Shown here: positions 1-8,139 of the stretch, piece by piece | How the letters are laid out: every line of letters starts with the position of its first letter | Position numbering within the stretch: the stretch's first letter is position 1 | Assembly: GCA_012520975.1 (NCBI GenBank) | Contig: JAAYNF010000044.1 | Location: 1 to 32,779, forward strand | DNA length: 32,779 nucleotides | Direction: 5' to 3' | From: Clostridiaceae bacterium | GTDB taxonomy: Bacteria > Bacillota > Clostridia > Saccharofermentanales > UBA5734 | Position numbers and translations under genes: made by a program | Notes under the pieces: model-generated | Database searches by the model: none | What the model was told of the DNA's origin: nothing | Seen by the model: the letters and a program-made list of their open reading frames with translations, nothing else

Positions 1-8
1 ATCTTCGT

Positions 9-1247
9 TTGCCATCGAGTTTTCATGTCGAAAAAAGAACGGCTCTGAAAACCGCCCTCGGCGACAACCATGTGGCCTTACTGGCTGCCGGCCGTCCGCC
101 CCACCGAACAGCCGATGCCAATTATCCGTTCTTTGCCAACCGCAATTTCTTTTATCTGACCGGTGTCGAACAGGAATCGGCATTGCTGTTGTTGTCACGC
201 CGCAACGGCCAAGATCGGGATATTCTTTTTATTCCGCCGGCCGACCCGTTGATTGAACGCTGGCAAGGCAAGCGCCTGACCATAGCCGAGGCCACAGCTG
301 GCTCCGGCCTTCAGGAAATTGGATTTACTTCGTCCCTTGACGGTATTCTGTCCGACCTTTTAGACGGAATGGAGGACCATCTGTTTGTGGACCGTCAGGC
401 TTCGGATAAACAAAGTGCGGATGTGCTGGAGTTGCTGGCACGTCTTTTGCCGGGTGTTGATGCCAAGGATTTGACCCCTGATCTGACTCGGCTGCGCATG
501 ATCAAATCTCCTGCCGAAATCGAAATGATGCGTCACGCCATTCAGCTGACCGGTCGAGGGATAGAAGCCGTCATGGCCATGTTGCGGCCCGGACGAATGG
601 AATATGAACTGTGGAGCGCGTTTCAAAACCAATTGGCGATGGAGGGCTGCTTGGAACCGGCTTTTCCCTCCATCATCGCCGCCGGTGAAAATGCGCTGTG
701 TCTGCATTACATGAATCCCCGCAGCCGGGTTGTTGACGGGGATCTGGTGCAGATCGATGTGGGCGCCATTGTTGGCGGCCTTTGTGCGGATATCTCGCGG
801 GCCTATCCGGCCAACGGCAAGTTTTCCGAAAGGCAACGGGCTATTTACAAGCTGGTTCGCGCCTGCCAGGAAACGGCTTTCGCCGCGATCAAGCCGGGGA
901 TCAAGCTGGGCGATATCAATGAACGTTGCAAAGAAACCGCGCGCCTGGGGCTTGTTGACTTGGGGCTCCTTGCCGAAGATGGCAATGTCGGAGATTACTA
1001 CTGGCATAATGTTTCCCATCATCTGGGTATGGACGTGCATGATGTGGCCGACCGGGACGCGCCCTTGCAATCGGGCATGGTGCTGACGGTTGAGCCGGGT
1101 GTTTATGTTCCGGAATGGAAGATCGGGCTAAGGATTGAGGACGATGTCCTCGTGACCGAAGAGAGTTGCGCAATCCTTTCTCAGGATATTATCCGTGAGC
1201 CGGAGGAGATCGAAGCGGCTTTACAAAATATGTCCCGATCGTTATAA
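9..1247 (+). CDS. pepP: Xaa-Pro aminopeptidase (M24 family), 5' end uncertain
   Basis: Metallopeptidase of the aminopeptidase P/prolidase (M24B) family, which removes the N-terminal residue before proline in cytoplasmic peptides. The N-terminal third (ALGDNHVALLAAG, then NRNFFYLTG) matches the creatinase-like N-domain. The C-terminal pita-bread domain has the expected dinuclear metal ligands: Asp in QIDVGAIVGG and CADISRAYP, His in SHHLGMDVHD, Glu in VEPGVY and LRIEDD. The length of about 412 aa is normal. The frame is open from the window edge; TTG at 9 is the first possible start and no ribosome site is visible, so the true start may lie upstream. The stop codon overlaps the -10 box of the thiT promoter. 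It is transcribed in the same direction as thiT but separated from it by that promoter and the riboswitch. Family assignment is secure; the exact peptide specificity is inferred. Confidence 0.9.
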   Translation: MPSSFHVEKRTALKTALGDNHVALLAAGRPPHRTADANYPFFANRNFFYLTGVEQESALLLLSRRNGQDRDILFIPPADPLIERWQGKRLTIAEATAGSGLQEIGFTSSLDGILSDLLDGMEDHLFVDRQASDKQSADVLELLARLLPGVDAKDLTPDLTRLRMIKSPAEIEMMRHAIQLTGRGIEAVMAMLRPGRMEYELWSAFQNQLAMEGCLEPAFPSIIAAGENALCLHYMNPRSRVVDGDLVQIDVGAIVGGLCADISRAYPANGKFSERQRAIYKLVRACQETAFAAIKPGIKLGDINERCKETARLGLVDLGLLAEDGNVGDYYWHNVSHHLGMDVHDVADRDAPLQSGMVLTVEPGVYVPEWKIGLRIEDDVLVTEESCAILSQDIIREPEEIEAALQNMSRSL

Positions 1248-1248
1248 T
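1220..1248 (+). promoter_or_regulatory. sigma-A-type promoter of the thiT riboswitch transcript
   Basis: TTTACA (1220-1225), a 17-bp spacer and TATAAT (1243-1248). The expected transcription start near 1255 falls at the first strand of the TPP riboswitch P1 helix. The -10 box overlaps the stop codon of the upstream peptidase gene. Confidence 0.75.
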
Positions 1249-1251
1249 AAA

Positions 1252-1350
1252 GATCGTTCAAGAGGGGAGCTGACAGCAAGTCGGCTGAGAGGGCGCCTAC
1301 CGGTGCCGACCCTATAACCTGAACCGGATAATGCCGGCGTAGGGACGATA
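1252..1350 (+). promoter_or_regulatory. TPP (THI-box) riboswitch
   Basis: Carries the conserved thi-box elements: GCTGAGAGG at 1284-1292, then ACCTGAACCGGATAATGCC and GCGTAGGGA near 1317-1345. A P1 helix can form between 1253-1259 and 1343-1349 (seven pairs, one G-U). Known function of this RNA class is binding thiamine pyrophosphate. The thiamine transporter gene lies directly downstream, so excess TPP would switch off thiamine uptake. Confidence 0.95.
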
Positions 1351-1364
1351 TGAAGCTTGTTGTG

Positions 1365-1404
1365 AGCTTTCCGGTGGTCCTTGCCGACTGCCGGGAAGCT
1401 TTTT
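1365..1404 (+). terminator. riboswitch-controlled intrinsic terminator
   Basis: A 10-bp stem (1365-1374 with 1391-1400, one G-U pair) is followed by five T (1400-1404), just downstream of the TPP aptamer and upstream of the thiT start. AAGCT at 1353-1357 can pair instead with AGCTT at 1365-1369, which would break the terminator, so it is a candidate anti-terminator arm. This gives a plausible transcription-termination expression platform. Confidence 0.75.
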
Positions 1405-1457
1405 ACATACCCGACCAAAAAGTTTCCCGGAAACAAAAACTTTTGGAGGGAACTATT

Positions 1458-2069
1458 GTGACTAAGACCAATTCGTCGCGTATATCTACACGAAATCCGT
1501 TTGAGACCATCCTGGCGACCGCCAGCGGCGGCATGGCGGTTGCGTTATCTACGATTCTTTCCTTGTATACGCTCTACCGTATGCCTCAGGGTGGATCAAT
1601 CACCCCGGCTTCCATGTTGCCGATTGTGTTTTACGCCATTGCTTTCGGCCCGTTTTGGGGCACGATGGCGGGGATTGTCCATGGTCTGCTGCAGTTTGTT
1701 TTGGCGCCTTTTACCGCGCACTGGGCTTCGATTGTGCTGGACTATCCGTTGGCTTTCGGCTGTCTTGGCGTGGCCGGCCTGTTTGCCGCCAGCAGCGATC
1801 TGCGCACCGGACAGAAAAACATATTCCGTCGTTTAAGCCTGATCAGCCTGCCTCGCTTAATTGCCGCCATCTGGGTCGCCATGGGCGGGCGTACCGTCTG
1901 TCATCTGTTGTCCGGTGTTGTTTTCTACCGTTCCAATATTTTGGAAGCCGGCATGAATCCCTGGGTTTATTCCCTTGTCTATAATGGCACATATATGTTG
2001 CCGGAAGCCATTATCACCACGGTCCTGCTGGTTCCTCTCGCTGTTTTGTTCCGCTCTCGCCGGACATAG
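1458..2069 (+). CDS. thiT: ThiT, thiamine-specific ECF transporter S-component
   Basis: Membrane substrate-binding component of an energy-coupling-factor importer; it binds thiamine and needs the shared EcfAA'T module, which is not in this window. About six hydrophobic segments are visible. Family signatures are present: [35 protein letters not shown] and the C-terminal [13 protein letters not shown]. The GTG start at 1458 is chosen because GGAGGG sits at 1445-1450 and the family N-terminus follows; an in-frame ATG at 1350 lies inside the riboswitch/terminator leader and is not used. The product is 203 aa, usual for ThiT. A second weak hairpin (CCAAAAAG near 1417 with CTTTTGG near 1439) touches the ribosome site. 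Its TPP riboswitch independently supports the assignment. Confidence 0.93.
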   Translation: MTKTNSSRISTRNPFETILATASGGMAVALSTILSLYTLYRMPQGGSITPASMLPIVFYAIAFGPFWGTMAGIVHGLLQFVLAPFTAHWASIVLDYPLAFGCLGVAGLFAASSDLRTGQKNIFRRLSLISLPRLIAAIWVAMGGRTVCHLLSGVVFYRSNILEAGMNPWVYSLVYNGTYMLPEAIITTVLLVPLAVLFRSRRT

Positions 2070-2080
2070 CCCGATCATTC

Positions 2081-2110
2081 TTGACAGCAAGGGCCTTTTC
2101 TACATAGAAT
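2081..2110 (+). promoter_or_regulatory. promoter upstream of guaB
   Basis: TTGACA (2081-2086), an 18-bp spacer and TAGAAT (2105-2110). It gives a leader of about 150 nt before the guaB start codon. Confidence 0.65.
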
Positions 2111-2146
2111 ATCTTGAAAGGTTTACAAAAAGGCCGATGCGGCGAG

Positions 2147-2188
2147 GAGCCGGCAGTTGTGTTATCATGAGTGGAAGATTGCCGGCTC
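2147..2188 (+). other. hairpin in the guaB 5' leader
   Basis: A perfect 9-bp stem (2147-2155 GAGCCGGCA with 2180-2188) encloses a 24-nt loop. It sits in the roughly 150-nt leader between the promoter and guaB. There is no T-run after it. It does not match the purine riboswitch consensus or other riboswitch classes I know. Function unknown. Confidence 0.5.
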
Positions 2189-2265
2189 GGATGCTTAATG
2201 TATCCATCGAAGCTGTCCTGCCGATTCGACGCCGGGACAGATCCTTGATTTCGGGAGGAAAGGTG

Positions 2266-3774
2266 ATGGCCATGATTTTTGAACAAGAATCCCGTACGTT
2301 CAGCGAGTATCTGCTGGTACCCAATCTGACCCCCCGGGACTGTACGCCGGATGCCGTTGATCTGTCAACCGCAATTGTTCGCTATCGCAAGGGCTCTGCC
2401 GAAAGTCGTCTGCGCATCAACGTTCCGGTGGTCTCGGCGATCATGCAATCGGTTTCGGATGCCGGGATGGCCATTGCGCTGGCTCGCTGCGGCGGACTGT
2501 CTTTCATTTACGGCTCGCAACCCATCGCCGGTCAGGCGGAGATGGTGCTCAAAGCCAAAAAATACAAGGCCGGTTTTGTGGTCAGTGATTCCAACGTAGC
2601 CCCGGACGCGACATTGGCCGATATTTTGGCGATTAAACAAAAAACCGGTCATTCAACGATCGCCGTGACCGACGATGGCACCGCCGGGGGTAAGCTGGTC
2701 GGTCTGGTGACCAGCCGTGATTACCGGATCAGTCGTGTTCCGACCGCCACCCGGGTTCGAGAATTCATGACGCCCTTCGACCATCTGGTTTATGCTCGTG
2801 AAGGCATCACGCTCAGCGAAGCCAATGATATCATCTGGGATAATAAAATCAATCAGCTGCCCATCATCAATGAGAACGGGCAGTTGGTCGCCTTGGTTTT
2901 CCGCAAGGATTACGATGAACACAAAGAGAACCCCATGGAATTGCTTGATCGCGATAAACGGCTTATCGTTGGTGCCGGAATCAACACCCGTGATTACCAA
3001 GAACGCGTGCCGGCTCTGCTGGCCGCCGGTGCGGATATTCTGTGCATCGACTCTTCGGACGGTTTCAGCGAATGGCAATACGACACGCTGCAATGGATCC
3101 GCCGGCAATATGGCGATCGGGTTCTGGTCGGAGCCGGCAATGTCGTCGATGGGGAAGGCTTTCGCTACTTGGCCGACGCGGGGGCCGATTTTGTTAAGGT
3201 TGGCATCGGCGGCGGCTCGATCTGCATCACCCGTGAGCAAAAGGGTATCGGTTGCGGCCAAGCATCGGCGGTTCAGGCTGTGGCCGCGGCCCGGGACGAG
3301 TATTTTCTGGAAACCGGTGTGTATGTGCCGATTTGTTCGGATGGCGGCATTGTTCATGATTACCATATGACACTGGCTCTGGCAATGGGGGCCGACTTCA
3401 TTATGCTGGGTCGCTATTTTGCCCGATTTGACGAAAGTCCGACCCGCAAACTTTTGGTCAACGGGGTATATGTTAAAGAGTACTGGGGCGAAGGATCCAA
3501 CCGTGCTCGCAACTGGCAGCGCTACGACTCCGGCAGCGAGGGCGGACAGATGGCTTTTGAGGAAGGTGTCGATTCTTATGTTCCTTACGCCGGTAAATTG
3601 AAGGATAACCTCGACATATCGATGGCCAAAATCCGATCGACCATGTGCGCCTGCGGCGCCAGAACCATTCCGGAACTGCAGGAAAAAGCCCGCCTTGTTG
3701 TGGTCTCGGCGACCAGCATTGTCGAGGGCGGCGCCCACGACGTGATCCAAAAAGAAAGTGAGCGCCGGAGCTGA
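2266..3774 (+). CDS. guaB: IMP dehydrogenase, Tritrichomonas foetus-like type
   Basis: Oxidises IMP to XMP with NAD+, the committed step of GMP synthesis. The 502-aa product has the TIM-barrel N-terminal part, two CBS domains (about residues 100-220), and the catalytic loop [15 protein letters not shown] with the active-site Cys at residue 320. The mobile flap has Arg-Tyr at 419-420 (ARNWQRYD), followed by [15 protein letters not shown]. The [13 protein letters not shown] loop and the flap closely resemble the T. foetus enzyme (about 503 aa, catalytic Cys319 by memory) rather than the common bacterial GPGSICTTR type. ATG at 2266 is chosen because GGGAGGA lies 6-12 nt upstream; upstream in-frame codons have no family similarity. 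It has its own promoter and leader and is followed 51 nt later by greA. Confidence 0.93.
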   Translation: MAMIFEQESRTFSEYLLVPNLTPRDCTPDAVDLSTAIVRYRKGSAESRLRINVPVVSAIMQSVSDAGMAIALARCGGLSFIYGSQPIAGQAEMVLKAKKYKAGFVVSDSNVAPDATLADILAIKQKTGHSTIAVTDDGTAGGKLVGLVTSRDYRISRVPTATRVREFMTPFDHLVYAREGITLSEANDIIWDNKINQLPIINENGQLVALVFRKDYDEHKENPMELLDRDKRLIVGAGINTRDYQERVPALLAAGADILCIDSSDGFSEWQYDTLQWIRRQYGDRVLVGAGNVVDGEGFRYLADAGADFVKVGIGGGSICITREQKGIGCGQASAVQAVAAARDEYFLETGVYVPICSDGGIVHDYHMTLALAMGADFIMLGRYFARFDESPTRKLLVNGVYVKEYWGEGSNRARNWQRYDSGSEGGQMAFEEGVDSYVPYAGKLKDNLDISMAKIRSTMCACGARTIPELQEKARLVVVSATSIVEGGAHDVIQKESERRS

Positions 3775-3825
3775 TCCGGTGTGGTTGTATCGACCGGTTT
3801 GCCAAAACCGAAAGGAGAAAAGAAG

Positions 3826-4308
3826 ATGGCCGCAAAGGTTTACGAAATGACCTATGAAGGGGTAAAAAAACTGCAGGATGAGTTGGAACGCCGCAAAACA
3901 GAGGTTGCTGCCGATATCGCCGAACGATTGAAGGAAGCACGCAGCCTCGGAGATTTGGCGGAAAATTCCGAATATGATGATGCCAAAAACGCCCAAGCCG
4001 AAAATGAGCGCCGCATCATGGAAATCGAAAGCATCTTGAAAAATGCCCAAGTGATTGACGAGGACAATATCAGCAAGACCAAGGTTACCCTCGGCGCCCT
4101 GGTTAAAATCCGTGATGAGGAAACCCTCGAAGAGCAAGAGTATGTTCTGGTCGGCAACAAAGAAGAGGATATCTTCAACAATCGGATTTCCAGCGAATCC
4201 CCGGTGGGTGCCGCCATCATCGGCAGGAAAAAAGGAGAGATTGTTGATGTCCGCGCGCCGGCGGGTATTTTGCGCTACAAAATCCTCAAGATTTCCAAGC
4301 CGAACTGA
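3826..4308 (+). CDS. greA: transcription elongation factor GreA
   Basis: Binds the RNA polymerase secondary channel and stimulates cleavage of backtracked transcripts. The product is 160 aa, the usual length. The N-terminal coiled coil contains the family core LEERKT-like LERRKTEVAADIAERLKEARSLG (given here only as the region around residues 20-45), then GDLAENSEYDDAKNAQ with the acidic tip residues. The C-terminal FKBP-like domain follows (VLVGNKEEDIFNNRISSESPVG). ATG at 3826 has AAAGGAGAA just upstream; an in-frame GTG at 3781 has no ribosome site and adds non-family residues. A small hairpin (CGGTTT 3795-3800 with AAACCG 3805-3810) precedes the gene. It is 18 nt from lysS, a common Firmicute pairing that suggests cotranscription. 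Confidence 0.95.
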   Translation: MAAKVYEMTYEGVKKLQDELERRKTEVAADIAERLKEARSLGDLAENSEYDDAKNAQAENERRIMEIESILKNAQVIDEDNISKTKVTLGALVKIRDEETLEEQEYVLVGNKEEDIFNNRISSESPVGAAIIGRKKGEIVDVRAPAGILRYKILKISKPN

Positions 4309-4326
4309 GCTGAGAGGGGACGGGAC

Positions 4327-5862
4327 ATGATGGAAGTTAAGGGCCGGCCTGATCCGGTCTGCCCTGCCGAAACCGATGAACAACCGGCTGAGCAGGAAAT
4401 CAATGAGCAGATGCGCATTCGGCTGACCAAACTGGAGGGCTTGGTCGGCCAAGGCGAGGATCCCTTTGAACAGGTTGAATTTCCGGTGACCTGCTACAGT
4501 TGCGACATCCTGAATGATTTTGCCGCTCTGGAAGGGCAGCCGGTGGCGGTTGCCGGCCGACTGATGAGCAAACGAGGCATGGGCAAAGTCAGTTTTTGTG
4601 ACCTTCAGGATCAATGTGGCAGAATCCAGCTTTTTACCAAAATCGACGCCCTCGGCGCAGACCGTTATGCCGAGTGGCAGCGACTGGATATCGGCGATCT
4701 GGTTGGGATTAAAGGCACGGTTTTTCGGACTCAGCGAGGGGAAATTTCCGTAAAAACCAGCGGTTATGTTCTGCTGGCCAAGGCTTTGCGTCCGTTGCCG
4801 GAAAAATATCACGGGCTCAGAGACACCGAGACCCGTTATCGTCAGCGTTATCTGGATCTGATCATGAATCCGGACGTCAAAGATACTTTTGAAAAACGAA
4901 GCTTGATTATTCGCACCCTCCGCCAGGAGCTGGATGCCAGTGGTTTTATCGAGGTGGAAACACCGATCCTGCATCAAATTCCCGGTGGTGCCGCCGCCCG
5001 GCCTTTTGTCACACATCACAATGCGCTGGACATGGATCTTTTTCTCCGCATTGCTCCCGAGTTGTACCTCAAACAATTGATTGTCGGCGGCTTTGAACGG
5101 GTTTATGAGATCGGCCGGCAATTCCGAAACGAGGGACTTTCCATCAAGCACAATCCGGAATTCACCTTGCTGGAGCTGTACCAAGCTTATACCGATTACA
5201 AAGGCATGATGATCTTGACCGAGCAACTGATCGCTCGCACGGCCCTAGAGGTTCAGGGCACGACCCAAATTGAATATCAGGGCAAAGAGATCGATCTGAC
5301 GCCGCCGTTCCGTCGTTTGTCGATGACCGAGGCCATTTTGCAATATACCGGCATCGATTTTGATCAAGTCCAAACAGATGAGGCAGCCGGTGAACTGGCT
5401 CGGGCCAGAGAGCTGGAAGATTATCGGCCGGTCATGAAGCGGGGCGACGTCATGAATCTCTTTTTTGAGACCTATTGCGAGAAAAACCTGCTGCAGCCAA
5501 CATTCATCCATGATTATCCGATCGAAGTGTCCCCTTTGACCAAGAAAAAACCCGATCGGCCGGATTTGACCGAGCGGTTTGAATTGTTTATCGATGGCCG
5601 CGAATACGCCAATGCTTATTCCGAACTCAATGACCCGCTTGATCAGCGGGAGCGCTTCGCCGCCCAGTTGGAAAAACGCTTGGCCGGCGATGATGAAGCC
5701 AATCTGTTGGATGAAGACTTCTGTGTGGCTTTGGAGTACGGCATGCCGCCGACCGGAGGCATGGGCATGGGCATTGATCGGCTGGTTATGTTGTTGACCG
5801 ATTCAGCGTCCATTCGAGATGTTTTGCTGTTCCCGACGATGAAACCGCTGCGGCCATCATGA
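4327..5862 (+). CDS. lysS: lysyl-tRNA synthetase, class II
   Basis: Charges tRNA-Lys with lysine. The 511-aa product has an N-terminal OB-fold anticodon-binding domain (about residues 70-165: [29 protein letters not shown]) and a class II catalytic core. Motif 1 is FIEVETPIL, motif 2 is [12 protein letters not shown] followed by HNPEFT, and motif 3 is [14 protein letters not shown]. The sequence [16 protein letters not shown] is typical of bacterial LysS. There is a 40-45-residue acidic extension before the OB-fold. Two adjacent ATG codons (4327, 4330) are possible starts, with GAGAGGGGAC upstream. It follows greA closely, and the next gene begins 15 nt after its stop. Confidence 0.96.
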   Translation: MMEVKGRPDPVCPAETDEQPAEQEINEQMRIRLTKLEGLVGQGEDPFEQVEFPVTCYSCDILNDFAALEGQPVAVAGRLMSKRGMGKVSFCDLQDQCGRIQLFTKIDALGADRYAEWQRLDIGDLVGIKGTVFRTQRGEISVKTSGYVLLAKALRPLPEKYHGLRDTETRYRQRYLDLIMNPDVKDTFEKRSLIIRTLRQELDASGFIEVETPILHQIPGGAAARPFVTHHNALDMDLFLRIAPELYLKQLIVGGFERVYEIGRQFRNEGLSIKHNPEFTLLELYQAYTDYKGMMILTEQLIARTALEVQGTTQIEYQGKEIDLTPPFRRLSMTEAILQYTGIDFDQVQTDEAAGELARARELEDYRPVMKRGDVMNLFFETYCEKNLLQPTFIHDYPIEVSPLTKKKPDRPDLTERFELFIDGREYANAYSELNDPLDQRERFAAQLEKRLAGDDEANLLDEDFCVALEYGMPPTGGMGMGIDRLVMLLTDSASIRDVLLFPTMKPLRPS

Positions 5863-5877
5863 TGATTGTCGGGAGGT

Positions 5878-6873
5878 ATGGATTTGCTTTCACGTGAAGA
5901 GTGCTTGGCCATTCTCGAATTATCCCCGGATGCGGATCAGTATAAGATTGAAAATCGCTATACCATGTTGGTCAAGCGCTACCGCGGTCTGACCGATTCC
6001 GTCAGTCGGGAAAAAATGGAAAAAATCTCGCTGGCCTACAATATTCTCACCGGTCGTTATGTTGAACCAGAGCCCCAAGACCCGCGTCTTGAGACCATGG
6101 TTTTCGGCAAAAGCCGCCGCCAATGGCGCAATATCTGGCATTATAGCCGCATACCGTTCCTGTTGGGCTTGGTCGGCGCGATCATTCTCGGCTACTTTCT
6201 TTATACGATAATCACCAACAAGCCGCCGGATTTTCAGATCGCTTTTGTCGGGAATTTCGGTCGTTACGGTAATGTGGAAAAAAATGTCGAGGACTATATT
6301 ATTGAGATGTTTCCCGATTTTGAATCGGTCGAGGTGCTCACTTTGCCGATGGATCTTAGCTCGATTGACGATCCGCAAACCGCCGAGACCGAGGATACGA
6401 TCCCGACTGCTGACGGTAATTTATATAATTATATGATGAAGATGCTGACCATGATCGCGGGTGATTCCTATGAGATCTTTGTCTGCGATCGGCTGGTTTT
6501 TGACCGATATGCCCGGGAAGGAGCCTTTGACGACATCACCGAATTATATGCTTCCTGGCGATCGGAACTGCCGGATCAAGTCAAGCCGCTGCGCCGTCGA
6601 ATTGATGTCGAGAACGATGAAAGACCGATTGCTATCGATCCGGCCGACAACTTCGACTTGAGCCTGCCGATCTTGGGGTTGGATGTCACTGCGCTGAACC
6701 TGACCCCGGGGCTGGGCATCTACGGCGATACCCAGATTCTGACGATCGGCATTCGCGCCAGCGCCCGGGAAGAGGCCGTGCAATTTTTGAAAAACTGGAT
6801 GCTTGATTCCGCCCGTATGCACGAGCGACAGGCCGAACATGAGACCGCCATGGCCGCCGAAAGCGCTGATTAA
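5878..6873 (+). CDS. membrane protein with degenerate J-domain-like N-terminus
   Basis: Unknown function. Residues 1-60 resemble helices I-III of a DnaJ domain (CLAILELSPDADQYKIENRYTML, then a helix like ISLAYNILTG), but the HPD tripeptide needed to stimulate DnaK is replaced by RGL, so it is not a working canonical J-domain. One membrane segment follows (IPFLLGLVGAIILGYFLYTII, about residues 95-115). The C-terminal part of about 210 aa would lie outside the cell; its pattern EIFVCDRLVFDRYAREGAFDDIT recalls helices of solute-binding proteins, which is only a weak resemblance. ATG at 5878 lies just 1-2 nt after GGGAGGT, too close for an ideal ribosome site; TTG at 5884 has better spacing and may be the real start. 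The 3' end overlaps the convergent pseudouridine synthase gene by 4 nt. Confidence 0.65.
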   Translation: MDLLSREECLAILELSPDADQYKIENRYTMLVKRYRGLTDSVSREKMEKISLAYNILTGRYVEPEPQDPRLETMVFGKSRRQWRNIWHYSRIPFLLGLVGAIILGYFLYTIITNKPPDFQIAFVGNFGRYGNVEKNVEDYIIEMFPDFESVEVLTLPMDLSSIDDPQTAETEDTIPTADGNLYNYMMKMLTMIAGDSYEIFVCDRLVFDRYAREGAFDDITELYASWRSELPDQVKPLRRRIDVENDERPIAIDPADNFDLSLPILGLDVTALNLTPGLGIYGDTQILTIGIRASAREEAVQFLKNWMLDSARMHERQAEHETAMAAESAD

Positions 6874-7595
6874 GGCCGGTCCAATCTGACCCAATCGTAC
6901 AATTGATCCGCTTCCCCTGCCGTCAACTCACGACAGGCTCCGGGGGGCAGCTGATGATCCAGAACAAGAGGCCCGATCGACTGTCTGTGCAGCGTCTTGA
7001 CCTCGCGTCCTGTCGCCAGAATCATGCGTTTGACTTGGTGGAATTTCCCCTCATGGATGGTTAGCAAAACCTGATTTTCCCCTTGGATTTCCAATTCGGC
7101 CGGACGACAGATCGTTCCGTCCGCCAATCGAATACCCTTCTGGAAATGCTCGATATCCGCCGACATAAAAGGGGGCCCTGCGAAGGTGATCCGATAGGTT
7201 TTGCCGACCTGCCACCGCGGGCTGGTCAGCCGGTGCCCCAACGTACCGTCATTGGTCAGCAACAGCAAGCCGGTGGTGTCAAGATCCAGCCGACCCACCG
7301 GAAAAAGCCTCGCCGCTTGATAGCGGTCGGGGATTAATTCGGCAATCGTTGGTTGCCGTGGATCATCCATGGCGGTGATCACGCTGGTTGGTTTGTGCAG
7401 CATGATGTGAATCCGGCTTTTCAGCCGGACCGGTATATCATTTAAGCTGACCGCCGAGCGTTGTTTTTCATCAAGTCGCGTTTGCGGTTCGCGACATACT
7501 TCGCCATCCAGCTTGACTTGGCCTTTGCGAATCATGGCCTTGACTTCTGTGCGCGTACCCAGGCCGGCATTGGCTAAAAATCGATCCAAGCGCAT
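6870..7595 (-). CDS. RsuA/RluB-family rRNA pseudouridine synthase
   Basis: Isomerises a specific uridine in rRNA to pseudouridine. The 241-aa protein starts with an S4 RNA-binding domain (MRLDRFLANAGLGTRTEVKAM, residues 1-60). The catalytic domain carries the signature GRLDLDTTGLLLLTNDG with the catalytic Asp in RLD, and FHQVKRMILATGREV near residue 190 as in RsuA/RluB/E/F. The size is closest to RsuA (16S U516), but the exact target cannot be read from sequence. AGAGGT precedes the ATG. It has its own promoter, sharing -35 sequence with the divergent smr promoter, and its end overlaps the convergent gene by 4 nt. Confidence 0.88.
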   Translation of the reverse strand: MRLDRFLANAGLGTRTEVKAMIRKGQVKLDGEVCREPQTRLDEKQRSAVSLNDIPVRLKSRIHIMLHKPTSVITAMDDPRQPTIAELIPDRYQAARLFPVGRLDLDTTGLLLLTNDGTLGHRLTSPRWQVGKTYRITFAGPPFMSADIEHFQKGIRLADGTICRPAELEIQGENQVLLTIHEGKFHQVKRMILATGREVKTLHRQSIGPLVLDHQLPPGACRELTAGEADQLYDWVRLDRP

Positions 7596-7616
7596 ATTGA
7601 TCTACCTCTTGACAGC

Positions 7617-7645
7617 ATTATAGAACTTAAAAGCTCGTTTGTCAG
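7617..7645 (-). promoter_or_regulatory. promoter of the pseudouridine synthase gene
   Basis: On the minus strand: CTGACA (7645-7640), a 17-bp spacer and TATAAT (7622-7617), about 22 nt before the ATG. Its -35 box overlaps that of the divergent smr promoter. Confidence 0.7.
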
Positions 7646-7668
7646 TCGGTCGTCGGGCGTGGTACAAT
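7639..7668 (+). promoter_or_regulatory. promoter of the smr gene
   Basis: TTGTCA (7639-7644), an 18-bp spacer and TACAAT (7663-7668), with a TGG extended -10 element at 7660-7662. Its -35 box overlaps the -35 box of the minus-strand promoter on the opposite strand, so polymerase binding at the two promoters should be mutually exclusive. Confidence 0.7.
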
Positions 7669-7702
7669 AATTTCGCGTGGATCGATGAGGAGATGTGGTC
7701 AT

Positions 7703-8047
7703 GTGGCCGTGAGATTGATCAACATAGAACATGGCTATCCCAAGGTGGAAGAGGCCATCAAGAAATTAAAATTTGAGCTGTCCACCTTGCGCCGGACCAA
7801 GGTCAGGACGGTCAAGGTCATTCATGGTTACGGCTCCAGCGGTACCGGCGGCAGCATCCGTCAAGCGACCCGTCGATATTTAAGCGAACAGCAGCAGTCC
7901 GGCAGGATCAAGGCCTTTTGCGCCGGCGAAAGTTTCGGCCCCTTTGAAGCGACCGGTCGTAAAATGCTGGAACTGGATCCCGGTCTGCGCAAAGACCCTG
8001 ATTGGGATCGACAAAATGATGGCATTACCATCGTTCTGCTTCGTTAA
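7703..8047 (+). CDS. Smr-domain protein
   Basis: Small standalone Smr (small MutS-related) protein of about 114 aa. Smr domains act as nucleases or nucleic-acid-binding modules. The conserved features are the N-terminal LINIEHGYPKVEEAI (in place of the usual LDLHG-type motif), then VKVIHGYGSSGTGGSIRQATRRYL with the HGxG loop, and a C-terminal GITIVLL strand. The acidic residue of the LDLHG motif is not obvious here, so nuclease activity is uncertain. GTG at 7703 is preferred because GAGGAG (7687-7692) sits 10 nt upstream and MAVRLINIE is a natural start; the in-frame ATG at 7685 overlaps that ribosome site. Transcribed from its own promoter. Confidence 0.75.
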   Translation: MAVRLINIEHGYPKVEEAIKKLKFELSTLRRTKVRTVKVIHGYGSSGTGGSIRQATRRYLSEQQQSGRIKAFCAGESFGPFEATGRKMLELDPGLRKDPDWDRQNDGITIVLLR

Positions 8048-8064
8048 TGATCGAAAAGCAAAAT

Positions 8065-8096
8065 GCCGACATCTAAAATGTCGGCTGTGGTACAAT
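8065..8096 (+). promoter_or_regulatory. hairpin plus extended -10 promoter before the UDG gene
   Basis: A perfect 8-bp inverted repeat (8065-8072 GCCGACAT with 8078-8085, 5-nt loop) ends 2 bp before a TGGTACAAT extended -10 element (8088-8096). No T-run follows on the plus strand; on the minus strand the hairpin is followed by ATTTTGCTTTT. It may be an operator over the -35 region, or an end-of-transcript hairpin for smr. Confidence 0.5.
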
Positions 8097-8139
8097 GGAT
8101 TTTGTCGATTACACCAGCAATTGAAGGAGAACCGTTGAC

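Noticed and set aside
2111-2265. Purine-type riboswitch in the guaB leader
   Set aside because: The conserved core and loop sequences of guanine/adenine riboswitches are missing; only a simple hairpin is seen.
2653-5226. An 857-codon open frame on the minus strand across guaB, greA and lysS
   Set aside because: It runs antisense to three clear housekeeping genes and its translation has no recognisable family; it arises from third-position bias in the plus-strand genes.
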